Assembly: GCF_014193255.1 (NCBI RefSeq)
Contig: NZ_JACHZB010000003.1
Span: 186,001 to 250,000 of the forward strand
Direction: 5' to 3'
DNA: 64,000 nt
Source of the DNA: Rhizobium sp. BK196
GTDB taxonomy: Bacteria > Pseudomonadota > Alphaproteobacteria > Rhizobiales > Rhizobiaceae
Within the stretch, counting starts at the first letter, position 1; the number at the start of each line of letters is the position of its first letter. Positions 54,981 through 64,000 of the stretch are shown piece by piece. A model generated the notes under the pieces. The model was given only the letters and a program-made list of their open reading frames with translations. It did no database searches and had not been told where the DNA came from. Position numbers and translations under genes: made by a program.

Positions 54981-54986
54981 CGTCAC

Positions 54987-55187
54987 TCAGTCCTGTTTCC
55001 CATTCGCCGGGCACCGGCAAACAAACCTATTTTTGCAACATCCATATTGCCAAGACAGACCTTTCGTCCGTCCTGGCGCCGGAATTGCCCAAATTCTCTT
55101 TCGCTGGTTCCGAGACCCGAAACCCGCCATCGGCACCACGATCCGGAGCCCCCTGCCCCGTCGCTCGGATGCCATTCCTCCGACCAT
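54987..55187 (-). CDS. possible small Cys-containing protein between nuo genes
   Basis: A 66-codon frame from ATG 55187 fills nearly the whole 223-base gap before nuoG and stops 6 bases before the nuoG start. It is basic and ends with four cysteines close together (CCKNRFVCRCPANGK). The stop position and the large gap in a compact operon favour a real or once-real gene. The composition, with many Arg and Gly, is also what a non-coding GC-rich frame would give. I recognise no family. Confidence 0.3.
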   Translation of the reverse strand: MVGGMASERRGRGLRIVVPMAGFGSRNQRKRIWAIPAPGRTKGLSWQYGCCKNRFVCRCPANGKQD

Positions 55188-55203
55188 CGCCTGTGGCCGG
55201 AAA

Positions 55204-55860
55204 CTACTTCTTCCTGCGACCCCGTGTCGCCAGCACCTTCGCCTGGCCAACCCAGTCATCGCGCAGGATGCGACCGTCGAAACCGAGTTCGGCGTCCAGG
55301 CTCACAACGTCGCCGTCGCTCCATGCCGCAATATCGGCAAAAGTGCGGATGCCTCTTTTGTTCAGCACCTGCTCCAGCTTCGGACCGATGCCGGCGATCA
55401 GCTTCAGGTCGTCAACCTTCCTGGACCTTGTGCCGGGCTTCGCCTTGGCAACCGTAGGCTTCGCGGCTTCCGCTGCCGGGGCCTTGCTGGAAACCACCGT
55501 CAGCTTCGGCTTTGCCGCCTTACGAACCGGCGCAACCGTTTCAGCCGGGCGAATATTTTCCGGACGGATATCCATCTCGGGTGTTTCTTCGTCAGGCGGC
55601 GTTTCATCGAGCGCTGCGGCCGCCATGTTCGCCGTCTCGAACGCGCCCTGCAGCGCGCCGAAGAAAACGCCGGCCATCTGCGTGGAAATGCCAAAACCGA
55701 TCGCTGTGGCTGCGGCAAATGCCGCAGCTGGATGCGCCATCAGCGGATGAACGGGCATCGCGCGCGCATTTTCCAGCATGCCGGCAGCAAGACGGCCGAA
55801 GTCAGCCGCGAAATCGGATGCCCCTTCTCCCACCTTGCTGTCGGGTGCCTTGATCGTCAT
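55204..55860 (-). CDS. helix-hairpin-helix protein inside the nuo operon
   Basis: This 218-residue protein starts at ATG 55860, 4 bases after nuoF. Residues about 35-80 are helical and Ala-rich and could be a membrane-associated segment. A Pro/Ala/Lys linker follows. Residues about 150-218 form a helix-hairpin-helix domain (LKLIAGIGPKLEQVLNKRGI ... RILRDDWVGQAKVLA). The same domain ends NuoE here ([20 protein letters not shown]). Such proteins are usual in alpha-proteobacterial nuo operons, but I know no established function. A complex I accessory or assembly role is inferred from position and the shared domain. Confidence 0.8.
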   Translation of the reverse strand: MTIKAPDSKVGEGASDFAADFGRLAAGMLENARAMPVHPLMAHPAAAFAAATAIGFGISTQMAGVFFGALQGAFETANMAAAALDETPPDEETPEMDIRPENIRPAETVAPVRKAAKPKLTVVSSKAPAAEAAKPTVAKAKPGTRSRKVDDLKLIAGIGPKLEQVLNKRGIRTFADIAAWSDGDVVSLDAELGFDGRILRDDWVGQAKVLATRGRRKK

Positions 55861-55864
55861 GTAC

Positions 55865-57169
55865 TTACTCGGCCGCCTCCAGAACCGCACCGTGATCGAG
55901 CGCATTGGCCGTATACTGGTCGATGCGGGCTTCGATCTCTGGACGGAAGTTACGGATCAGACCCTGCACCGGCCATGCGGCGGCGTCGCCGAGCGCACAG
56001 ATGGTGTGGCCTTCTATCTGCTTGGTGACCTGGAACAGCATGTCGATTTCGCGCTTCTGGGCGTTGCCGCGCGCCATGCGCTCCATCACGCGCCACATCC
56101 AGCCCGTGCCTTCGCGGCACGGCGTGCACTGGCCGCAGCTCTCATGCTTGAAGAAGGCGGAGATACGGGCGATGGCCTTGATGACGTCGGTGGACTTGTC
56201 CATGACGATCGAGGCGGCCGTACCGAAGGAGGAACCGACAGCGCGCAGACCGTCGAAGTCCATCGGGCAGTCGATGATGTCCTTGGCCGGAACGATCGGG
56301 CACGATGCACCGCCCGGAATGACGGCAAGCAGATTGTCCCAGCCCCCACGAATGCCGCCGGCGTGCTTGTCCACCAGTTCGCGGAAGGTGATGCCCATGC
56401 TCTCTTCAACGGTGCACGGCTTGTTGACGTGACCGGAGAGCATGAAGAGCTTGGTTCCAACGTTGTTCGGACGGCCGATGGACGAGAACCAGCCCGCACC
56501 ACGGCGCAGGATGGTTGGGGCGACGGCGATCGATTCAACATTGTTGACCGTCGTCGGGCAGCCGTAGAGACCCATATTGGCCGGGAACGGCGGCTTCAGG
56601 CGCGGCTGGCCCTTCTTGCCTTCAAGGCTTTCGAGCAGCGCGGTTTCTTCGCCGCAGATATAAGCACCGGCGCCATGATGGACATAGATGTCCATGTCCC
56701 AACCGAGCTTGTTGTTCTTGCCGAGAAGGCCGGCATCGTAGCATTCGTCGATTGCGGCCTGCAGGGCTTCGCGCTCACGGATATATTCGCCGCGCACATA
56801 GATATAGGCGGCGTTGGCGCCCATGGCGAAGCTTGCGACCACACAGCCTTCGATCAGCGTATGCGGATCGTTGCGCATGATGTCGCGGTCCTTGCAGGTG
56901 CCGGGCTCGGATTCGTCGGCGTTGACGACGAGGTAATGCGGACGGCCGTCGCTCTGCTTGGGCATGAACGACCATTTGAGGCCTGTCGGGAAGCCTGCGC
57001 CGCCACGACCGCGAAGGCCGGAAGCCTTCATCTCGTCGACGATCCAGTCACGGCCCTTTTCGAGGATCTGCTTGGTGCCGTCCCAGTGGCCGCGGCTCAT
57101 CGCCCCCTTCAGGGATTTGTCCTTGAGGCCGTAGATGTTGGTAAAGATGCGGTCCTTATCTTCTAACAT
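55865..57169 (-). CDS. nuoF: NADH-quinone oxidoreductase subunit F
   Basis: This 434-residue subunit binds NADH and FMN and is the electron entry site. The nucleotide-binding glycine-rich loop is [20 protein letters not shown]. The FMN region includes [16 protein letters not shown]. The [4Fe-4S] cluster N3 is held by [15 protein letters not shown] with a later Cys in [12 protein letters not shown]. It lies 12 bases after nuoE. Confidence 0.97.
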   Translation of the reverse strand: MLEDKDRIFTNIYGLKDKSLKGAMSRGHWDGTKQILEKGRDWIVDEMKASGLRGRGGAGFPTGLKWSFMPKQSDGRPHYLVVNADESEPGTCKDRDIMRNDPHTLIEGCVVASFAMGANAAYIYVRGEYIREREALQAAIDECYDAGLLGKNNKLGWDMDIYVHHGAGAYICGEETALLESLEGKKGQPRLKPPFPANMGLYGCPTTVNNVESIAVAPTILRRGAGWFSSIGRPNNVGTKLFMLSGHVNKPCTVEESMGITFRELVDKHAGGIRGGWDNLLAVIPGGASCPIVPAKDIIDCPMDFDGLRAVGSSFGTAASIVMDKSTDVIKAIARISAFFKHESCGQCTPCREGTGWMWRVMERMARGNAQKREIDMLFQVTKQIEGHTICALGDAAAWPVQGLIRNFRPEIEARIDQYTANALDHGAVLEAAE

Positions 57170-57181
57170 GCTTCACACCTC

Positions 57182-58327
57182 TTACCGCGGCTTCTTGCCG
57201 AAGACCTTGATATATTCCGCTTCGCCGCCCTTGGCGAGCGCCTTGGCCTGCTTGACCCAGTCGTCGCGCTCGATGCGGCCGCGGAAATTCAGGAAACCAT
57301 CGACCCATTCGCGTTCGGCCTTCTTCCAGCCCGCGATCTGCGAGAAGGTGAAGATGCCGATTTCATTCAACGTTGCTTCGATCTTCGGACCGACGCCGGA
57401 AATCATCTTGAGATCATCGGGAGCGGCGGGCTTCTCGATGCCGGCCGGACGATTCTTGTCGGTCAGCGCGGGCTTGGCAGCAACCTCAGGGGCAGCCTTC
57501 GGCGCCGGCTCGGAAGCGGCGGTGCCAGAGAGCGGCTGAACTTCGGCAGCCTTCGCATTCTTCGCCGATGCTTTGGGAGACGTTGCCGGCGTCTTCAGCG
57601 ACGCATTGGTCTCGGCGTCGGTGCTCTTCGGACGTGCCGCCTCGGAAGGCGGAACCGGCGCGCCGTCTGCCGGTGCAGTCGCTGGAGCCTTGTCAACCCA
57701 GGTGCGGCTAACGGCAACATCGCCCAGCAGGGTCGTCGGGCCACCTTCGGGCGAGGACAGGTGACGGTCGATCTGCGGGCCAACCTTGACGCTCGCCCCA
57801 TTGCCGGCCGCGAACGTATCGATGATCTCTTCCAGGCGCTCCGGCGTCAGGTCCTCGTAGGTATCCTTGCCGATCATCACCATCGGAGCGTTGACGCAAG
57901 CCCCGAGACATTCGACCTCTTCCCAGGAGAGCGTGCCCTCGGCGTTGCGCTCGAACGGGTGCTGATGGATCTTGCTGCGGCAGACGCCCATCAACTTTTC
58001 CGAGCCACGCAGCATGCAGGGCGTCGTGCCGCAGACCTGCACGTGAGCGCGGGTACCGACGGGATGAAGCTGGAACTGGGTGTAGAAGGTCGCGACCTCG
58101 AGAACGCGGATATAGGCCATGTCCAGCATGTCGGCAATCTTTTCGATCGCCGGGCGGGTGACCCAACCATCCTGCTCTTGCGCACGCATCAACAGCGGAA
58201 TGACCGCGGACTGCTGACGGCCTGCGGGATATTTCTGAATCGTCTTTTCCGCCCAGACCGCATTTTCATCGCTGAAAGCGAATGCGGCCGGCTGGAATTG
58301 ATCTTCGGCTAATCGACGAACGGACAT
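57182..58327 (-). CDS. nuoE: NADH-quinone oxidoreductase subunit E with long C-terminal extension
   Basis: The first 170 residues are the thioredoxin-like [2Fe-2S] subunit ([40 protein letters not shown]). E. coli NuoE ends there, but this protein has 381 residues. The extension is an Ala/Pro/Lys-rich linker (about 210-305) and a helix-hairpin-helix domain (about 310-381, [20 protein letters not shown]). This domain is paralogous to the end of the protein at 55204-55860. Such an extension is known in rhizobial NuoE annotations; its role is unknown. Confidence 0.96.
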   Translation of the reverse strand: MSVRRLAEDQFQPAAFAFSDENAVWAEKTIQKYPAGRQQSAVIPLLMRAQEQDGWVTRPAIEKIADMLDMAYIRVLEVATFYTQFQLHPVGTRAHVQVCGTTPCMLRGSEKLMGVCRSKIHQHPFERNAEGTLSWEEVECLGACVNAPMVMIGKDTYEDLTPERLEEIIDTFAAGNGASVKVGPQIDRHLSSPEGGPTTLLGDVAVSRTWVDKAPATAPADGAPVPPSEAARPKSTDAETNASLKTPATSPKASAKNAKAAEVQPLSGTAASEPAPKAAPEVAAKPALTDKNRPAGIEKPAAPDDLKMISGVGPKIEATLNEIGIFTFSQIAGWKKAEREWVDGFLNFRGRIERDDWVKQAKALAKGGEAEYIKVFGKKPR

Positions 58328-58343
58328 TCTTCCTCACGCCTTG

Positions 58344-58616
58344 TCAGTTTAGCGTTCCACACCGCGAAGCAGTCAGAGACTGCATTTCACAGGCATAGGC
58401 CGACTGGTCTTTTTGCATAAATACCACGAACTTGCCGCCATTCGGCACGGCGGCCTTGATTTGATAGCCCATGGACAAAAGCTCACCCATGGACGATTGC
58501 TCTGCCGGCGGCTGCGCCTCTTCATGGCCCAGCGGTGTGCCGAGCTTTCCGGCATCCTGTGCAAAGGCAGCGGAGGCCGAAAGAAGAAAGGCTGTCGCGA
58601 GCGGCAGAGCCTGCAT
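58344..58616 (-). CDS. small exported protein in the nuo operon
   Basis: This 90-residue protein has a clear signal peptide ([19 protein letters not shown], then QDAG), leaving a mature part of about 71 residues with two cysteines (YACEMQSLTASRCGTLN) that could form a disulfide. Its ATG overlaps the nuoD stop (TAATG), so it is translationally coupled to nuoD, and nuoE follows after 16 bases. I recognise no domain. A periplasmic protein inside a complex I operon is unusual. Confidence 0.8.
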   Translation of the reverse strand: MQALPLATAFLLSASAAFAQDAGKLGTPLGHEEAQPPAEQSSMGELLSMGYQIKAAVPNGGKFVVFMQKDQSAYACEMQSLTASRCGTLN

Positions 58617-59806
58617 TAGCGGTCCACCTCACCGAAGACGATGTCGAGCGAGCCGAGAACGGCCGCGACGTCGGCAAGCTGGTGACCACGGCACATGAAG
58701 TCCATCGCCTGCAGATGCGCATAACCCGGAGCGCGGATCTTGCAGCGATAGGGCTTATTGGTGCCGTCGGAGACGAGATAGACGCCAAATTCGCCCTTCG
58801 GCGCTTCGACAGCAGCGTAAACCTCACCGGCCGGAACGTGATAGCCTTCGGTATAGAGCTTGAAGTGGTGGATCAGCGCTTCCATCGAACGCTTCATCTC
58901 GCCGCGCTTCGGCGGAACGACCTTGCCATCGATCGAGGAGAACGGTCCCGCCTTGGCATCACCGAGCAGACGATTGACGCACTGCTTCATGATCTTCACC
59001 GATTCGCGCATCTCGATCATGCGGATCAGGTAACGATCGTAGTTGTCGCCGTTCTTGCCGACCGGAATGTCGAACTCAAGATCCGAATAGCATTCATAGG
59101 GCTGCGCGCGACGCAGGTCCCAGGCAGCACCCGAACCGCGCACCATGACGCCCGAGAAGCCCCAGGCCCAGCAATCCTCCAGCGAGACAACGCCGATATC
59201 GACGTTGCGCTGCTTGAAGATGCGGTTGCCGGTCAGAAGATCGTCGATATCGTCGAGCTTGCCCGGAAATTCGTCGCACCATTTGCCGATATCCTGCACG
59301 AGCTGTTCCGGCAGGTCCTGATGAACGCCACCCGGACGGAAATAAGCGGCATGCATGCGGGAGCCACTGGCGCGCTCATAGAACACCATCAGCTTTTCGC
59401 GCTCTTCGAAACCCCAGAGCGGCGGCGTCAGCGCGCCGACGTCCATGGCCTGCGTCGTGACGTTCAAAAGATGCGACAGGATACGGCCGATTTCCGAGTA
59501 GAGGACGCGGATCAGCTGGCCGCGAATCGGGATCTCAATGCCGAGCAGCCTTTCCACAGCCAGAGCATAGGCATGCTCCTGGTTCATCGGCGCCACGTAG
59601 TCGAGGCGATCGAAGTAGGGAACAGCCTGCAGGTAGGTCTTGGTTTCGATCAGCTTTTCTGTGCCGCGGTGCAGCAGGCCGATATGCGGATCGACGCGTT
59701 CCACGATTTCGCCGTCAAGCTCAAGGACAAGACGCAGAACGCCGTGCGCTGCCGGATGCTGCGGCCCGAAATTGATGTTGAAGTTACGGACGTTATGTTC
59801 GGTCAT
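58616..59806 (-). CDS. nuoD: NADH-quinone oxidoreductase subunit D
   Basis: This 396-residue subunit forms the quinone-reducing site with Nuo[21 protein letters not shown] carries the conserved His pair at the quinone site. [13 protein letters not shown] and [15 protein letters not shown] are also typical. It is not fused to NuoC, as in E. coli, but separate. It lies 67 bases after nuoC. Confidence 0.97.
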   Translation of the reverse strand: MTEHNVRNFNINFGPQHPAAHGVLRLVLELDGEIVERVDPHIGLLHRGTEKLIETKTYLQAVPYFDRLDYVAPMNQEHAYALAVERLLGIEIPIRGQLIRVLYSEIGRILSHLLNVTTQAMDVGALTPPLWGFEEREKLMVFYERASGSRMHAAYFRPGGVHQDLPEQLVQDIGKWCDEFPGKLDDIDDLLTGNRIFKQRNVDIGVVSLEDCWAWGFSGVMVRGSGAAWDLRRAQPYECYSDLEFDIPVGKNGDNYDRYLIRMIEMRESVKIMKQCVNRLLGDAKAGPFSSIDGKVVPPKRGEMKRSMEALIHHFKLYTEGYHVPAGEVYAAVEAPKGEFGVYLVSDGTNKPYRCKIRAPGYAHLQAMDFMCRGHQLADVAAVLGSLDIVFGEVDR

Positions 59807-59873
59807 GGCGATGGGCTCGCTTTTTCAGGTAGTCAGTGAACAACGGGCTCTCGGCCCGCCACACGCCTCAAAC

Positions 59874-60476
59874 TTACTGTTTCGCCTTTTCGTCGCCGGG
59901 CAGCACGTATTCCGTGCCTTCCCAAGGGGACAAGAAATCGAAATTACGGAATTCCTGCTTCAGTTCCACCGGCTCGTAAACGACGCGCTTTGCCGCATCG
60001 TCGTAGCGAACTTCGACGAAACCGGTCGTCGGGAAATCTTTGCGCAGCGGATGACCTTCGAAACCGTAATCGGTCAGGATACGGCGCAGGTCCGGGTGGC
60101 CGGTGAAGAGCACGCCGTACATGTCCCAGGTCTCCCGCTCGAACCAGTCGGCGCCCGGATAGACGGCGCAGGCGGATGGAACCGGCGTATCTTCGTCTGT
60201 CGCCACCTTCACGCGGATGCGCAGGTTCTGCTTCGGAGACAGGAGATGATAGACGACATCGAAGCGCAGTTCGCGCTGCGGCCAGTCCACACCACAGACG
60301 TCCGTCAGGTTGACGAAGCCGCACTTGGCGTCGTCGCGCAGGAAGGTCAGCAGCGGGATCAGATTGTCGCCAGTCGTCGTCAGCGTCAGCTCGCCATATT
60401 TGAGCTGCGAGGCGGCAATCAGGTTGCCGCGCGCTTGCGAAAGGTACGACGAAAGCTCAGTGAGGGCTTCGCTCAT
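59874..60476 (-). CDS. nuoC: NADH-quinone oxidoreductase subunit C
   Basis: This 200-residue hydrophilic subunit (30-kDa type) has [20 protein letters not shown], the family signature, followed by [19 protein letters not shown] (adjoining motif). It supports NuoD in the connecting arm. It lies 18 bases after nuoB. Confidence 0.97.
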   Translation of the reverse strand: MSEALTELSSYLSQARGNLIAASQLKYGELTLTTTGDNLIPLLTFLRDDAKCGFVNLTDVCGVDWPQRELRFDVVYHLLSPKQNLRIRVKVATDEDTPVPSACAVYPGADWFERETWDMYGVLFTGHPDLRRILTDYGFEGHPLRKDFPTTGFVEVRYDDAAKRVVYEPVELKQEFRNFDFLSPWEGTEYVLPGDEKAKQ

Positions 60477-60494
60477 AATTTTCTGTCCTTGCCC

Positions 60495-61079
60495 TTAGCG
60501 TTCGATCGTGCCGGTGCGGCGGATCTTCTTCTGCAGCAGCAGCACGCCGTAAAGCAATGCTTCCGCCGTGGGGGGACAGCCCGGCACGTAGATGTCGATC
60601 GGTACGACGCGATCACAGCCGCGAACGACCGAATAGGAATAGTGATAGTAGCCGCCGCCGTTGGCGCAGGAGCCCATCGAGATGACGTAGCGCGGCTCGG
60701 GCATCTGGTCATAGACCTTGCGAAGCGCAGGCGCCATCTTGTTGGTCAGCGTGCCGGCGACAATCATGACGTCGGACTGGCGCGGCGAAGCGCGCGGCGC
60801 AAAGCCGAAGCGTTCGACGTCGTAGCGCGGCATCGAGAGCTGCATCATCTCCACAGCGCAGCAGGCAAGACCGAAGGTCATCCACATCAGCGAGCCGGTA
60901 CGAGCCCAGTTGATCAGCTCATCGGTCGAGGTGACAAGAAAACCCTTGTCGGCGAGCTCGTTGTTGATCTCACCGAAGAACGCGTCATTGCTGCCGATCG
61001 GCTTGCCGGTCGAGGGATCGATAATCCCCTTCGGCTGCTGCGCTACCAGCGGCTGATTGCTAGCGGGGGCTACTCCCAT
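60495..61079 (-). CDS. nuoB: NADH-quinone oxidoreductase subunit B
   Basis: This 194-residue subunit holds cluster N2, the last in the chain, with the tandem cysteines in [10 protein letters not shown] and further ligands in [10 protein letters not shown] and [10 protein letters not shown] start at ATG 61079 (MGVAPASNQ), which overlaps the nuoA end by 10 bases. A start at 61100 would overlap more and has no family support. Confidence 0.97.
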   Translation of the reverse strand: MGVAPASNQPLVAQQPKGIIDPSTGKPIGSNDAFFGEINNELADKGFLVTSTDELINWARTGSLMWMTFGLACCAVEMMQLSMPRYDVERFGFAPRASPRQSDVMIVAGTLTNKMAPALRKVYDQMPEPRYVISMGSCANGGGYYHYSYSVVRGCDRVVPIDIYVPGCPPTAEALLYGVLLLQKKIRRTGTIER

Positions 61080-61435
61080 TCCAGGGCTCCCTTCTTCCAT
61101 TCATAGATAAAGCCGATGGTCAGCACGAGAAGGAAGACCATCATGGACCAGAAGCCGAACCAGCCGATGGCGCCGAAGGAAACGGCCCATGGGAAGAGGA
61201 AGGCGACTTCAAGGTCGAAGATGATGAAGAGAATCGACACGAGGTAGAAGCGGATGTCGAACTTCATACGTGCGTCGTCGAATGCGTTGAAGCCGCATTC
61301 GTAAGCCGAAAGCTTTTCGGAATCGGGCGCCTTGAAGGCAACGGCAAACGGCGCAATGAGAAGCGCCAGGCCAATTACGAGCGCGATGCCGATGAAAATA
61401 GCGATCGGAATATAGGAACTGAGTAGTTCAGTCAT
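61070..61435 (-). CDS. nuoA: NADH-quinone oxidoreductase subunit A
   Basis: This 121-residue membrane subunit has three helices, with [16 protein letters not shown] in the loop and [16 protein letters not shown], including the membrane acidic residues. It is the first gene of the nuo operon. I start at ATG 61435 ([10 protein letters not shown]); two nearby in-frame ATG at 61438 and 61444 are alternatives. The 248 bases between it and the tRNA genes should hold the operon promoter, but I see no clear consensus. Confidence 0.95.
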   Translation of the reverse strand: MTELLSSYIPIAIFIGIALVIGLALLIAPFAVAFKAPDSEKLSAYECGFNAFDDARMKFDIRFYLVSILFIIFDLEVAFLFPWAVSFGAIGWFGFWSMMVFLLVLTIGFIYEWKKGALEWE

Positions 61436-61683
61436 CATGTTCATCCCTGCTTGCGGGCGGCGCCTGGCGGCGCAACTGGGCAAATGCCCGGCAAGCGAAC
61501 GTGCGTTGCAACAAGCCGTGGTTAGCGCAGCCGGAGCCCCGGCGCAAGACTTTTACAGAAGCTATTCGAACAGCGTCAGACGGACGTTATCAAGCAGATG
61601 CAACGATGTCGCGACAAATCCGCAAATGTCGCGGAAGGCCGCATGGCTGACCCTCGGAAACTGCATGGCTTTTTGAAGAAAAA

Positions 61684-61760
61684 TGGCGCGAGTGACGGGG
61701 CTCGAACCCGCGACCTCCGGCGTGACAGGCCGGCACTCTAACCGACTGAGCTACACCCGC
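61684..61760 (-). tRNA. tRNA-Asp (anticodon GTC), copy 1
   Basis: The minus strand folds into a full cloverleaf. The acceptor stem is GCGGGTG/CACTCGC, the anticodon stem CCGGC/GCCGG encloses CTGTCAC with anticodon GTC, and the T-loop is GGTTCGA. CCA is encoded. It is identical to copy 2, 71 bases away. Confidence 0.97.
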
Positions 61761-61831
61761 GCATTGGACCTTTCGGACCTTGAGGATATCACGAACCGGA
61801 CAGACGGCGTCAATTTGACGCCTGCTTGAAA

Positions 61832-61908
61832 TGGCGCGAGTGACGGGGCTCGAACCCGCGACCTCCGGCGTGACAGGCCGGCACTCTAACCGACTGAGCT
61901 ACACCCGC
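61832..61908 (-). tRNA. tRNA-Asp (anticodon GTC), copy 2
   Basis: The sequence is the same 77 bases as copy 1, with CCA encoded, and lies upstream of it on the minus strand. The two are probably processed from one precursor. The 71-base spacer contains a small hairpin (GGCGTCAATTTGACGCC). Confidence 0.97.
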
Positions 61909-62236
61909 ATTCTTTCAAGCAATCCGGTGCTGAGCACCTCATCCGAACGGGCTGGCCGCTTGGATGAGCGGCTAACTAAGGGGTTCGCCTTTTAGTGTCA
62001 AGCAGGTTTGGAGACAAAACCATGACAGTCCTGAAATTGTTTCGGAAGGCCTTCCCGATCCTCCCGACAAATCGGCGATTCTGCTTTGCCTGCGGACCTG
62101 AGATCCACTGCGTCAGGTTTTTCCACAAGCAGCCCGCACGAAGCGGCGGGATGCCTGAAACGCCCGCGACAGAGCTTCGCAACGGAAGCCCGAATAGCAT
62201 GCGCCCTCTCAGAGTCTGAAGTCCGTTGCTGCCGCC
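61909..62236. other. gap between tRNA genes and cupin gene
   Basis: These 328 bases hold no gene I can support. Two overlapping short frames of 60-75 codons exist on opposite strands but have unlikely composition and no ribosome binding sites. The promoter of the tRNA pair should lie in the left part. Confidence 0.4.
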
Positions 62237-62638
62237 TCAGGCCTTGCCGGCATATTGCTCGTCACTGACCTGCTCCAGCCAGTCCGCCACGCTGCCGTCC
62301 AATGCTTCCTGGATGGCGATGTGGCTCATGGCGGTCTCGGGGCTCGCCCCATGCCAGTGCTTCTCGCCCGGTGGGAACCAGACGACATCACCCGAGCGGA
62401 TTTCCCTGATTTCGCCGCCCCATGTCTGAACGAAGCCTCTGCCTGAGGTAACGATCAGCGTCTGCCCCAGGGGATGCGTATGCCAGGAGGTTCGGGCGCC
62501 CGGCTCGAAGGTTACGTGAGCGGCCCGCACACGCGCAGGCTCCGGCGCCTCGACAAGCGGATCGAGACGAACGGAGCCGGTGAAATAATCGGCCTGGCCC
62601 TTCGTGGAAGGGCGCGAGCCTGCAGTCTTGATATCCAT
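62237..62638 (-). CDS. cupin domain-containing protein
   Basis: This 133-residue protein is a single cupin barrel. Motif 1 is [20 protein letters not shown] with two metal-binding His and a Gln in place of the usual Glu. Motif 2 is [16 protein letters not shown] with the last His. It is of the quercetinase/YhhW-like or carboxymuconolactone-associated type; the substrate is unknown. The start ATG 62638 has AGGAAAG upstream. It is divergent from the aldo/keto reductase gene across 149 bases, an arrangement that suggests shared control. Confidence 0.88.
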   Translation of the reverse strand: MDIKTAGSRPSTKGQADYFTGSVRLDPLVEAPEPARVRAAHVTFEPGARTSWHTHPLGQTLIVTSGRGFVQTWGGEIREIRSGDVVWFPPGEKHWHGASPETAMSHIAIQEALDGSVADWLEQVSDEQYAGKA

Positions 62639-62787
62639 GATCTTTCCTGTTCTTCCGTCGGCTGCGGTTGAATCGTCACCGACAAGGATATTTGATCGCA
62701 GCAGACGATCCAAGCGCGATCGGCGATTGTCGCCCTACCCGGCGCCTGCTACTTCGAGAACCTTTCATCACCATCGGAGAAATTTCC

Positions 62788-63774
62788 ATGAAACATCATG
62801 CTTTTGGCCGCCTGCCCTTTACCATCACCAATATCGGCTTCGGCGCCTGGCAGATCGGCGGCTCCTGGGGCGATGTCAGCGAAGCGGACGGCCGCGCTGC
62901 CTTGAATGCCGCACTCGACGCCGGCATGACCTTCATCGACACCGCCGACGTTTATGGTGACGGCCGTTCCGAAAAGATCATTGCCGATGTGCTGAAGGCG
63001 CGTGGCGGCGAACGCCCGATGGTCGCGACCAAGGCCGGCCGCCGTCTGAACCCGCATGTCACTGAGGGCTACACCAAGGCCAATCTGGAAGGTTTCATCG
63101 ACCGCAGCCTCAAGAATCTGCAGGTGGACAGCCTCGACCTCGTACAGCTTCACTGCCCGCCGACGGAGGTGCTCTATCGACCGGAAGTCTTTGGGGGTCT
63201 GGACGAGTTGCAGAAGGCCGGCAAGATCAAGGGCTATGGCGTCAGCGTCGAGAAGGTCGAGGAAGCTCTGAAAGCGATCGGATATCCCGGTGTCGTCAGC
63301 ATCCAGATCATCTACAACATCTTCCGTCAGCGTCCCGATCATCTGTTCTTCAGCGAAGCCCGGCGCAAGAACGTGGCGATCATCGCTCGCGTGCCGCTTG
63401 CCAGCGGCCTCCTCTCCGGCAAGATCACCGGCGACACGACGTTCGCAAGCGACGACCACCGCAATTTCAACCGCAATGGCGAGGCCTTCGATGTCGGCGA
63501 GACCTTCGCAGGCGTGCCCTTCGAGGTCGGCCTGCAGGCCGTCGAGGAAGTGCGCAAGCTCGTTCCAGCCGGCACCAGCATGGCGGCCTTTGCGCTTCGC
63601 TGGATCCTGATGGCGGAAGCAGTCACGGTAGTCATCCCCGGCGCACGCAATGTCGAGCAGGCCAAGGCCAATGCGGCCGCCGCCGATCTCGCGCCGCTGT
63701 CGGCCGACGTCATGGCCGCAACGCGTGAAATCTACGGGCGACTGATTGCGCCGCATGTGCATCAGCGCTGGTAG
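62788..63774 (+). CDS. aldo/keto reductase
   Basis: This 328-residue NAD(P)H-dependent oxidoreductase has the TIM-barrel catalytic tetrad: Asp and Tyr in FIDTADVYGDGRSE, Lys in VATKAGRR and His in LVQLHCPP. The C-terminal cofactor-binding part includes VVIPGARNVEQAKANAA. It belongs to the YajO/AKR11-12-like bacterial group; the substrate is unknown. I start at ATG 62788 (MKHHAFGRLPF) because the frame upstream lacks family similarity. A terminator follows. Confidence 0.92.
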   Translation: MKHHAFGRLPFTITNIGFGAWQIGGSWGDVSEADGRAALNAALDAGMTFIDTADVYGDGRSEKIIADVLKARGGERPMVATKAGRRLNPHVTEGYTKANLEGFIDRSLKNLQVDSLDLVQLHCPPTEVLYRPEVFGGLDELQKAGKIKGYGVSVEKVEEALKAIGYPGVVSIQIIYNIFRQRPDHLFFSEARRKNVAIIARVPLASGLLSGKITGDTTFASDDHRNFNRNGEAFDVGETFAGVPFEVGLQAVEEVRKLVPAGTSMAAFALRWILMAEAVTVVIPGARNVEQAKANAAAADLAPLSADVMAATREIYGRLIAPHVHQRW

Positions 63775-63790
63775 CTCTGACAAGAATCAA

Positions 63791-63824
63791 TGGAAAGGCC
63801 GGGCAAGAGTCCGGCCTTTCCATT
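63791..63824. terminator. bidirectional terminator after the aldo/keto reductase gene
   Basis: The perfect stem GGAAAGGCCGG / CCGGCCTTTCC has an 8-base loop and lies between two converging genes. The T-rich tails are short on both sides (ATTTCAT and ATTGATTCTTG). Confidence 0.75.
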
Positions 63825-63840
63825 TCATGGGACTACGAAC

Positions 63841-64000
63841 TCAGTTCGTGGCGGCCATGTTGACCGGGAAGAACAGGGTTTCGCCCGAAGAGTCACTCAC
63901 ACCGTCATTGTCGGTCACGGCATAGGCCTTGCCCGACGCGTCGAAGGCAAAACCTTCCAGCTTGTCGAGAACGTAGCCGTTGGTGGCCGACTTCAGATCG
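63841..64000 (-). CDS. phytase/esterase-like family protein, C-terminal part (partial)
   Basis: The visible 52 residues end at TGA 63843-63841 and include YVLDKLEGFAFDASGKAYA, then VTDNDGVSDSSGETLFFPV. This is the end of the 'esterase-like activity of phytase' family, usually large secreted beta-propeller proteins. The start lies beyond the right edge. It converges on the aldo/keto reductase gene. Confidence 0.8.
   Translation of the reverse strand, partial: DLKSATNGYVLDKLEGFAFDASGKAYAVTDNDGVSDSSGETLFFPVNMAATN

Overview
The window looks like a chromosomal core segment of a Rhizobiales bacterium, most likely Rhizobium of the R. etli/R. leguminosarum type. The evidence is high GC with rhizobial codon use, an RNase E with an acidic insertion in its S1 domain, the divK-pleD pair, a 14-subunit nuo operon of alpha-proteobacterial layout, LexA boxes of the GTTC-N7-GTTC type, and two mosaic palindromic intergenic repeats of the kind scattered through Rhizobium genomes. 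No insertion sequence, prophage or CRISPR array was seen. The assignment rests on recognition of families, not on a database search.

Layout, left to right. 1-10.1 kb: the end of an unrecognised gene, a dienelactone-hydrolase-like protein, then the leftward genes prfB (with a programmed +1 frameshift), mrcA/ponA (PBP1a) and amiC, back to back with the rightward rne, which has a long structured leader. 10.1-16.9 kb: a decayed GNAT gene behind an aidB-like acyl-CoA dehydrogenase, a mosaic repeat, then pyrB-pyrC'-plsY-dprA and a small conserved gene. 17.1-24.4 kb: topA, rnr, a DUF983 gene, an MFS transporter and rpmG. 24.4-25.1 kb: a gene-poor stretch holding a probable small RNA gene and an AT-rich patch. 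25.1-33.7 kb: pleD and divK, DUF3572, a HAD-like protein, a GNAT enzyme, SOS-controlled dinB, a second mosaic repeat, a CelD-like acetyltransferase/TPR fusion, an L,D-transpeptidase and a frameshifted HxlR regulator.

33.7-61.4 kb is a long, mostly leftward series: nuoABCDEFGHIJKLMN with three or four extra genes inside it, then birA, rnj, mce, a DUF1467 gene, proS, lolC/E, lolD and dnaE. Between dnaE and a DUF5680 gene lies what I consider the most interesting object here: a 28-codon gene for a single-helix membrane peptide, with a strong ribosome binding site, a promoter interrupted by a perfect LexA box, and a terminator-like hairpin behind it. It resembles in general form the SOS-induced membrane peptides known from other bacteria (Caulobacter SidA, E. 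coli TisB). 61.4-64 kb: tandem tRNA-Asp genes, a cupin gene divergent from an aldo/keto reductase gene, and the end of a phytase/esterase-like gene.

Functionally the window is mainly housekeeping: translation termination and tRNA charging, RNA decay (RNases E, R and J), peptidoglycan and lipoprotein handling, pyrimidine synthesis, replication and topology, c-di-GMP/cell-cycle signalling and respiration. Points outside routine annotation are the SOS peptide, the candidate sRNA, the metal-ligand-free PyrC, the two pseudogenes and the shared helix-hairpin-helix tail in the nuo operon.
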